Shown piece after piece: positions 1 to 3,790 of a DNA stretch of 5,350 nt. Source of the stretch: Planctomycetota bacterium (GTDB lineage Bacteria > Planctomycetota > Phycisphaerae > SM23-33 > FEN-1343). The stretch's first letter is position 1. Every line of letters starts with the position of its first letter. A program made the position numbers and the translations under genes. The notes under the pieces were generated by a model that worked only from the letters and a program-made list of their open reading frames with translations, was not told the origin of the DNA and did no database searches. The stretch spans positions 1-5,350 of the forward strand of contig JABMQG010000456.1 in NCBI GenBank assembly GCA_013203365.1. Direction: 5' to 3'.

Positions 1-1
1 C

Positions 2-670
2 ACCCAAAATGCCAGCGACACCGCCACGCTGATCGCCGACATGTGCCAGGTCATCATTGGCTGCATGACTGAGCCGGAGACGGTGATGGCCTTCATGCGG
101 CAGATAAACGAGGTGATCATCGAGTTCAGCCGTGTACAGGCCGAACTGATTGGGGATGCGTTGATCATGCCGGGACACATCATGCTCTCCAACGCAGGCT
201 TTTCGGGAATGTCAATCTCCGACGACAACCTGGCGGTACTTTCACCGGATGTGAACGTCCGATTCAACCTTCCGCTCGATGATGAAATAGGGCGGGCGAT
301 GGGCGGCGTGGCCATTCATTCCTGCGGAAACTGGTCGCACACTATGGGACTGATCAGGCGGCATTGCCCCTCTTGCGTTGCTATCGACTGCGCGGTGGAT
401 CACGAGATGGACCCCAACCCGAACGATCCCGTGGTTGTGCGAGACGCAATGGCCGGGACCGGCATCGCTGTAAATGTTCGCATGGGCCCGGAGACGGATC
501 GGATGGTCGAGACGGTCCGACGGTTGCTCCATCCTGATATCAAGCTAATCGTGCACGTCGTCCCACGGAACCCGGAGGAGGCAGAACGCAACTATTACAC
601 GCTCGATTCCATGCTTGCGGAGTATTTCGCCGGAACCGCTGCCGCTGAGAGGCCGCAGGACGGTATTTGA
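2..670 (+). CDS. Uroporphyrinogen decarboxylase (URO-D) superfamily protein, 5'-truncated
   Basis: The reading frame is open from the first complete codon (position 2) to TGA at 668-670, giving 222 visible residues. The true start lies left of the window, since family members are usually about 340-400 residues. Signatures seen: a SISDDN segment, followed by LSPD, and GGVAIHSCGNW with the His codon at 317-319. The H-x-C-G motif resembles the zinc-binding His-x-Cys of the MtaA/CmuA-type corrinoid methyltransferase branch of the URO-D fold. True heme-pathway HemE lacks this motif. No clear third zinc Cys is visible near the C-terminus, where the segment KLIVHVVPRNPEEAERNY sits instead. It is therefore more likely a URO-D-like paralogue, either a methyltransferase or of unknown substrate, than HemE. 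No export signal is visible, but the N-terminus is missing. The next gene has its own promoter candidate, so this is probably the last gene of its transcript. Family assignment is fairly secure; the reaction is not. Confidence 0.82.
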   Translation, partial: TQNASDTATLIADMCQVIIGCMTEPETVMAFMRQINEVIIEFSRVQAELIGDALIMPGHIMLSNAGFSGMSISDDNLAVLSPDVNVRFNLPLDDEIGRAMGGVAIHSCGNWSHTMGLIRRHCPSCVAIDCAVDHEMDPNPNDPVVVRDAMAGTGIAVNVRMGPETDRMVETVRRLLHPDIKLIVHVVPRNPEEAERNYYTLDSMLAEYFAGTAAAERPQDGI

Positions 671-730
671 ATGCCCGGCTCCGACTGTGCTGAAAACGGG
701 GCCCTATCCTCGTCCAACCAGACAGAAGTC

Positions 731-765
731 TTGCTCTCGAACAGGACGAAACCATCGACTATAAT
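731..765 (+). promoter_or_regulatory. Sigma-70-like promoter candidate for the SPOR lipoprotein gene
   Basis: A perfect -10 hexamer TATAAT lies at 760-765. At 17 bp spacing the -35 position is TCGAAC (737-742), which matches TTGACA at only 3 of 6 positions. A better-looking TTGCTC at 731-736 is too far away (23 bp). The start of transcription would fall near 772, giving an untranslated leader of about 74 nt that contains the T/G homopolymer tract and a hairpin. The orientation and position fit the downstream lipoprotein gene. The weak -35 leaves it a candidate only. Confidence 0.42.
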
Positions 766-776
766 CCGGGTGGGAC

Positions 777-801
777 TTTTTTTCTTTTTTTTTGGGGGGG
801 G
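777..801 (+). repeat. Homopolymer tract T7-C-T9-G8
   Basis: Seven T (777-783), one C, nine T (785-793) and eight G (794-801) stand in an otherwise mixed-composition region. The tract lies just after the predicted transcription start and about 45 nt ahead of the lipoprotein ATG. Runs of eight or nine identical bases are prone to slippage by polymerases and to miscounting by sequencers. No hairpin directly precedes the T-run, so it is not a standard intrinsic terminator for the upstream gene. Confidence 0.85.
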
Positions 802-811
802 TAAACGAAGG

Positions 812-841
812 ACCGGCGACCTGCCGGTTGCACCGAAAGGA
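812..841 (+). promoter_or_regulatory. Leader hairpin next to the ribosome binding site of the SPOR lipoprotein gene
   Basis: ACCGGC (812-817) and GCCGGT (823-828) form a perfect 6-bp stem with a 5-nt loop. G811 and T829 can add a G-U pair. The Shine-Dalgarno-like GAAAGGA follows at 835-841, 4 nt before the ATG at 846. The stem leaves the ribosome binding site free. It could shape translation or protect the 5' end, but nothing in the sequence demonstrates a regulatory role. Confidence 0.4.
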
Positions 842-845
842 TATC

Positions 846-1631
846 ATGGCAAAATTCACGTACGGTTCGGCGACATGGTTGGCCGCCTGTTTGCTGGCCG
901 GCTGTGGCGGGGCGGTGCCACCATCGTCGTCGGCTATTCTCCGAGCCGGCTTGGATGCCTACAAGCAAGGCGATGACGCCGCTGCAATCGACCGGATGGA
1001 CCGCTTCATCTCGCTGCACGCCAAGTCGCAGCAAGCCGGCGAGGCACACTACGTCCGAGCACTGGCTCGAAGCAGACGCGGCGACCTGCCCGGCGCAAAA
1101 AGCGACTTCTCCTACGCCGTAACGCTGACTCGGCGAAACGACCTGACTGGGTTGGCCAATCTTGGGATGGCCCTGCTGGCGGAGCAAGGTAGCAATGACG
1201 ACGAGGCTAAGCGGTACTACCTGGCCGCATTGCAGGCGCTCCCCCAAGGCGCTGCCGGTGGAGATGAGGCCCTATTTCGACTGGCGTGTCTGCTGCAGCG
1301 GCACGGGCAATGGCTGGAGGCAGACCGATATTTCGATCGGCTGGTGTTGCTGTACGGCAACGGCGACCTGGCGGCGGCAGGCCGCCATCGGGTGCGAGGA
1401 CGGGGCTGGACGATACAGACCGGGGCGTTCGCCCAGCGCGGCAACGCGACGAAGCAGCAAGACCGCCTGTCACAGGTCGGATTGAACACGCGCATAACGG
1501 CAGTTCGTGGAGCCACCCTCCTGTTTGCCGTCAGGGTGGGACGCTATCAAACCCATTCACAGGCCCTCCAGGCCCTTCCACAAGTGAGAAAAATCGAACC
1601 CGCCGCGATGGTCACCATTGCCCGAGAGTAG
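846..1631 (+). CDS. TPR-containing lipoprotein with C-terminal SPOR domain
   Basis: This is a 261-residue protein. The ATG at 846 was chosen because GAAAGGA precedes it and because it places a textbook lipoprotein signal at the N-terminus: a lysine, a hydrophobic stretch, then LLAGC with the lipidated Cys at residue 20. A longer reading from a TTG inside the T/G tract would bury that signal. After a short Pro/Ser linker come helical TPR-like units at roughly 30-61, 65-96, 101-132 and 140-172. Residues about 187-257 form a SPOR domain: it opens GWTIQTGAFAQ, has NATKQQDRL and the VRVGRY core, and ends AAMVTI. Known SPOR domains bind glycan strands stripped of stem peptides, often at division sites, and TPRs mediate protein contacts. 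The inferred role is a membrane-anchored periplasmic protein acting at peptidoglycan. The gene appears monocistronic, and the next gene converges on it. The domain calls are strong; the cellular role is inferred. Confidence 0.88.
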   Translation: MAKFTYGSATWLAACLLAGCGGAVPPSSSAILRAGLDAYKQGDDAAAIDRMDRFISLHAKSQQAGEAHYVRALARSRRGDLPGAKSDFSYAVTLTRRNDLTGLANLGMALLAEQGSNDDEAKRYYLAALQALPQGAAGGDEALFRLACLLQRHGQWLEADRYFDRLVLLYGNGDLAAAGRHRVRGRGWTIQTGAFAQRGNATKQQDRLSQVGLNTRITAVRGATLLFAVRVGRYQTHSQALQALPQVRKIEPAAMVTIARE

Positions 1632-1638
1632 GGGAGGG

Positions 1639-1660
1639 GCAAATCCGACCGGGCATTTGC
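1639..1660 (+). terminator. Possible 3' hairpin of the SPOR lipoprotein transcript
   Basis: GCAAAT (1639-1644) pairs with ATTTGC (1655-1660), starting 7 nt after the TAG stop. Two inner C-G pairs extend the stem across a one-base bulge. No T-run follows, so it is not a canonical intrinsic terminator. It may stabilise the 3' end or be chance. The right arm can instead pair with GCAAATGC at 1699-1706, so two folds compete. Confidence 0.28.
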
Positions 1661-1812
1661 GATAATCAACGCGGCCATGGCTGTCAGAAGACCTGACTGC
1701 AAATGCGGTATTTCGATTGCCTCGTATGATTCCTGAACTGCGGAAGGATAGGTTCATGCCCAGAAAAGGAGACGCCGACCCCCCCACTCCTCCGCCATTG
1801 AGCAGATGGCAG

Positions 1813-1827
1813 GCCGGGAGGGCCGGC
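1813..1827. terminator. Short GC-rich hairpin in the convergent gap
   Basis: GCCGG (1813-1817) and CCGGC (1823-1827) form a 5-bp stem with a 5-nt loop. On the plus strand a T-rich stretch (1842-1853) follows only after about 15 nt, so the match to an intrinsic terminator is poor. The arm sequences are self-complementary-rich and could arise by chance in GC-rich DNA. Confidence 0.2.
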
Positions 1828-1866
1828 GTGTGCGATGACTCGTTAATTTCTTTACATCGTGTACTA

Positions 1867-1900
1867 CTATCCGGCCGCAATGTCGAAGAAGGCCGGGTGG
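1867..1900 (-). terminator. Hairpin directly after the PEP-CTERM gene stop
   Basis: CCGGCC (1871-1876) and GGCCGG (1891-1896) form a GC-only 6-bp stem with a 14-nt loop. It lies just past the TAG stop of the minus-strand gene. Read as plus-strand RNA, the stem extends to about 10 pairs (1867-1876 with 1891-1900) if two G-U pairs are allowed; on the minus strand those two become mismatches. No clean U-tract follows on either strand. Its position between two convergent genes makes a shared 3'-end structure plausible. Confidence 0.35.
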
Positions 1901-1904
1901 GCAC

Positions 1905-2849
1905 CTAGTCTATACGTCTATTATTCCTCTTTTGTTTTCGCCGTAGAGCAAAGACCAGCATACAAGAGCCCATAATTGCACTGGTGGCCGGTTCGGGCAC
2001 AAACGGTCCAAAGGCCGGGCCAGGCGCAAACTCCAAGTCGAGTCCTGAGATTGCCTTCTGGCTGCGGTATTTCTTTGATCCCCTCTTGGTTCTCTCGGAA
2101 TGGCTACGTAAGGTAACCAGCACACCAAATTCCAAGTCGTCCATCATGGCGACAAATTCCGAATCAGGCGACAGACCCATGTCTTCAACAAGGTTTATGG
2201 TGTAATTGACTTTCTTCTTGTACGTGCGCCCAAATCCGTCGTCGCGGTAGAAACCGTAGTTCGTATCGTCCAGAACGAGATCGGGAGCCCCGATACCATC
2301 GATCGGGTCGGTCGCGTTTTCGAGAAAGGTCAACTCAATGGTTTCGTAGTAAAACAAACCGGCCCGTCTGACAGGCAGGAAGTCGATATTCTTGACCTTC
2401 AGTTCAAACGAAGCGGTTTCCGGGTTGACGAAGTTGTCCGCCTCCAGATCATCTAGATCGCCAAAAGTCTCTGGTAGCCCCGACTGCAGTTTCAGGTTGA
2501 AGCGAAGGACAAATGACACGTATCCTTCGACGAAGTCGCCTTCGCCACTGAGGCGTATCTTGTCGGACTTCATGCCGGCACGAAGTTTAGGCGTAAGGTA
2601 CTCTCCCAGCATTCCACTTCTGGCTTCCTGCAACGGTATATATATTTTCCCCTTTTTGGCTTTCATGTCCTCATTGGCTCCGAAAACGGCACCTGTGGCG
2701 TAGCCGACGTTCAGGACCATGGCCAGCAATATTGAACCAAGCGACAAGAGCCTGGCCCTGCGGATAGAGTGGATAGCATAAACTGGTTTCCATGTTATCG
2801 CGCTTGGTGTCCGCGCGAAGATTACTCCGTCGATAGAAAAAGTATTCAC
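1905..2849 (-). CDS. PEP-CTERM sorting domain protein (exosortase substrate), function unknown
   Basis: This 314-residue protein starts at GTG (2849-2847), with a perfect AGGAGG 5 nt upstream that fixes the start. Residues 31-33 are RRA, followed by a hydrophobic signal segment at about 34-55 (LLSLGSILLAMVLNVGYATG), so the protein is exported. The n-region of about 30 residues is unusually long. The C-terminus is a clear PEP-CTERM tail: VPEPATS at 284-290, a short hydrophobic segment to about 302, then a basic end (RRKQKRNNRR). In known systems exosortase cleaves at this motif, and such proteins are linked to the cell surface or exopolysaccharide matrix. The middle (60-280) is Asp/Glu/Lys-rich with alternating hydrophobic residues, suggesting beta structure, but I recognise no catalytic domain. 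No exosortase gene is in the window. The gene stands alone, convergent with the SPOR gene and divergent from the TPR operon. The sorting class is confident; the function is unknown. Confidence 0.88.
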   Translation of the reverse strand: MNTFSIDGVIFARTPSAITWKPVYAIHSIRRARLLSLGSILLAMVLNVGYATGAVFGANEDMKAKKGKIYIPLQEARSGMLGEYLTPKLRAGMKSDKIRLSGEGDFVEGYVSFVLRFNLKLQSGLPETFGDLDDLEADNFVNPETASFELKVKNIDFLPVRRAGLFYYETIELTFLENATDPIDGIGAPDLVLDDTNYGFYRDDGFGRTYKKKVNYTINLVEDMGLSPDSEFVAMMDDLEFGVLVTLRSHSERTKRGSKKYRSQKAISGLDLEFAPGPAFGPFVPEPATSAIMGSCMLVFALRRKQKRNNRRID

Positions 2850-2854
2850 CTTCT

Positions 2855-2860
2855 CCTCCT
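2855..2860 (-). promoter_or_regulatory. Ribosome binding site of the PEP-CTERM gene
   Basis: On the minus strand this reads AGGAGG, a perfect Shine-Dalgarno sequence, followed by 5 nt (AGAAG) and then GTG. It decides the otherwise doubtful GTG start and so supports the long N-terminal region before the signal helix. Confidence 0.8.
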
Positions 2861-2939
2861 AAGCGTTAGTCCCCAGACGGCATCGAGTCACCTGCCGATA
2901 TTGAGCATAAGCGGCAAAGTAAAACTCACCATCAGGGTC

Positions 2940-3000
2940 GAGCAAACCTGCGAGCAGAGCAACTACATACACTACACATACTATACTGAGCAAACTACAT
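2940..3000. repeat. Short repeat cluster: GAGCAA(A)C with CTACAT/CTACAC units
   Basis: On the plus strand GAGCAAAC occurs at 2940-2947, GAGCAACTACAT at 2957-2968 and GAGCAAACTACAT at 2988-3000. The last two are the same motif with one A more or less. Between them lie related ACTACAC and ACTATAC units. The cluster covers the predicted start and early leader of the PEP-CTERM transcript, so an operator or leader-RNA role is possible. It may also be low-complexity drift. Confidence 0.5.
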
Positions 3001-3027
3001 TATACCCGGCCTATGCCTTTTCGTCCA
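2999..3027 (-). promoter_or_regulatory. Sigma-70-like promoter candidate for the PEP-CTERM gene
   Basis: Read on the minus strand, TGGACG (3027-3022; 4 of 6 matches to TTGACA) is followed after exactly 17 bp by a perfect TATAAT (3004-2999). Transcription would begin near 2992, leaving a leader of about 143 nt before the GTG. The predicted start falls inside one of the GAGCAAACTACAT repeats, a position where a repressor could act. This is the best promoter match in the window. Confidence 0.5.
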
Positions 3028-3098
3028 CTCAAAATCCGTCCTTTTTTGTGTCTTTGTTGACATCGCATCGCTTTCCCCAGGGTTCCTGCTTATTCCAC

Positions 3099-3124
3099 TT
3101 GCCAGCGTTTCCCGCCGATAGAAT
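3099..3124 (+). promoter_or_regulatory. Weak promoter candidate for the TPR operon
   Basis: TTGCCA (3099-3104) and TAGAAT (3119-3124) each match the sigma-70 consensus at five of six positions. They are only 14 bp apart, shorter than the usual 16-18. It would give a leader of about 40 nt. A separate TATACT at 2982-2987 has no good -35. The real promoter of the operon remains uncertain. Confidence 0.2.
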
Positions 3125-3171
3125 ATCAGGTCGAAACTGTGCGCCATCCATAGTAACGGAGGTGAGCCTGG

Positions 3172-3774
3172 ATGAACGCGGCAGAGTGGTTTTCTCAGGG
3201 AATGGACCTATATCGGCATCAGCGGTACGGCGAGGCTGTATCTTCCTTTGCAGGCGTGTCTTGTGAGACCGGCTTGATGGGTCGGCTTGGCCGCTATTAC
3301 CAGGGCAAGGCCTGCCAGCAGGCGGGACTGTCACTGGCGCGTGCAGGGCAGTTGGCCATGGCAGTAGATTACATACGGCGCACGATTGATCCGATCGGCG
3401 GCAAAGCAGATATATGCTTTTATCTGGCAAAGACTTATACAGAAGTAGGTATGCATGAACGGGCGGAGGCCCAGTTGGATGTAGCTGGGGATATTCGTGC
3501 CGCTGATGCAAACGTCAGCATCGCCCTTGCCCGGGCCCATATACGCAATGGCAATCCGGCAAAGGCGTTACTGACGCTACATGCCACACTGTGCAAGTGC
3601 GGACCTTCGGTGCAAGTGCATTTGCCGATCGGGCTGATCCTTCACGGGTTTAGAAAGAAAGATTTTACGAGCGACTGGCCTGGACCGACAGGGCGCGAAA
3701 CGAGTGGAAGCGGGCATTGGAAATTAACTCATAATACACCGGCCAAAGAGGCGATGAAACGCCTGGCCGCTTGA
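3172..3774 (+). CDS. Small TPR protein with a probable compensated double frameshift
   Basis: This is a 200-residue reading. The ATG at 3172 is preceded by GGAGGTGA (3158-3165), and an in-frame TGA at 3163-3165 rules out any longer start. No signal peptide or membrane helix is visible, so the protein is probably cytoplasmic. TPR-like helix pairs are seen at about 3-28 (EWFSQGMDLYRHQRYGEAVSSF), 41-72, 80-106 (CFYLAKTYTEVGMHERAEAQL) and 112-140 (ANVSIALARAHIRNGNPAKAL). Such repeats serve as protein-binding scaffolds. Residues about 164-186 are Gly/Ser/Thr/Trp-rich and do not look like TPR. The same DNA read in another frame does, and the normal pattern resumes at NTPAKEAMKRLAA. The downstream TPR gene begins 16 nt after the stop, so the two are probably one operon. 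The gene is real; the exact protein sequence near its C-terminus is doubtful, and its partner is unknown. Confidence 0.8.
   Translation: MNAAEWFSQGMDLYRHQRYGEAVSSFAGVSCETGLMGRLGRYYQGKACQQAGLSLARAGQLAMAVDYIRRTIDPIGGKADICFYLAKTYTEVGMHERAEAQLDVAGDIRAADANVSIALARAHIRNGNPAKALLTLHATLCKCGPSVQVHLPIGLILHGFRKKDFTSDWPGPTGRETSGSGHWKLTHNTPAKEAMKRLAA
3656..3733 (+). other. Out-of-frame segment between two compensating indels in the TPR gene
   Basis: In the gene's own frame this stretch reads an atypical DFTSDWPGPTG... sequence. Shifted by one base (codons starting at 3660) it reads RFYERLAWTD then RARNEWKRALEINS, a typical TPR/solenoid helix with the ALEIN ending common before a TPR turn. That frame then hits TAA at 3732-3734, exactly where the original frame resumes with NTPAKEAMKRL. 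One lost base in the A-rich run near 3654-3660 and one gained base near 3729-3733 would explain it. No stop arises in the gene's frame, so the reading stays open. Confidence 0.65.
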
Positions 3775-3778
3775 AAAT

Positions 3779-3784
3779 AGGAGG
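3779..3784 (+). promoter_or_regulatory. Ribosome binding site of the large TPR gene
   Basis: A perfect AGGAGG sits in the 16-nt gap after the upstream TGA. Two GTG codons follow in tandem, at 3788 and 3791, 3 and 6 nt away. The 6-nt spacing favours 3791 as the start. Confidence 0.75.
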
Positions 3785-3790
3785 GCTGTG

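Larger units (their letters stand above)
1632..1904. other. Non-coding gap between convergent genes
   Basis: These 273 nt separate the 3' ends of the SPOR lipoprotein gene (plus) and the PEP-CTERM gene (minus). I find no convincing gene here. The region holds three inverted repeats, annotated separately, a C7 run near 1780-1786, and the octamer GCATTTGC (1653-1660) with its exact reverse complement GCAAATGC (1699-1706). A role in bidirectional transcription termination is the simplest reading. Confidence 0.5.
2850..3171. other. Divergent control region between the PEP-CTERM gene and the TPR operon
   Basis: This 322-nt stretch lies between two divergently transcribed genes. It contains the Shine-Dalgarno and a promoter candidate for the minus-strand gene, a cluster of short repeats (2940-3000), a T6 run (3042-3047), an isolated TTGACA (3057-3062) with no -10 at a usable distance, and a weak TAGAAT (3119-3124) ahead of the plus-strand operon. 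I see no convincing gene or structured RNA in it. Confidence 0.6.

Noticed and set aside
777..793. T-run as intrinsic terminator of the URO-D gene
   Set aside because: No GC-rich hairpin directly precedes it; the nearest pairing (710-715 with 744-749) is 28 nt upstream and has a long loop.
792..845. Extension of the SPOR lipoprotein to a TTG start inside the T/G tract
   Set aside because: It has no ribosome binding site and would put 18 extra residues ahead of a well-formed lipoprotein signal; ATG 846 fits both.
671..976. 101-residue plus-strand ORF starting right after the URO-D stop
   Set aside because: It reads through the homopolymer tract as poly-Phe/Gly and overlaps the start of the lipoprotein gene in another frame; no family resemblance.
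1557..1904. 115-residue minus-strand ORF downstream of the PEP-CTERM gene
   Set aside because: Composition is random-looking, no ribosome binding site is evident, and it overlaps the SPOR domain coding sequence antisense.
1756..1908. 50-residue ORF with an AAGGA 7 nt before its ATG
   Set aside because: The spacing is acceptable, but the composition is Pro/Arg-rich and low in structure, no family is recognisable, and it runs into the 3' end of the PEP-CTERM gene.
3057..3062. Perfect TTGACA as -35 of the TPR operon
   Set aside because: There is no -10-like hexamer 15-19 bp downstream.
2769..3266. 165-residue plus-strand ORF across the divergent intergenic region
   Set aside because: It crosses the promoter, the repeats and two real gene starts; the sequence is Ser/Thr/Tyr-rich without domain character.
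3788..3790. Upstream GTG as start of the large TPR gene
   Set aside because: Only 3 nt separate it from AGGAGG; the next GTG at 3791 has the more usual 6-nt spacing. Only one residue differs.
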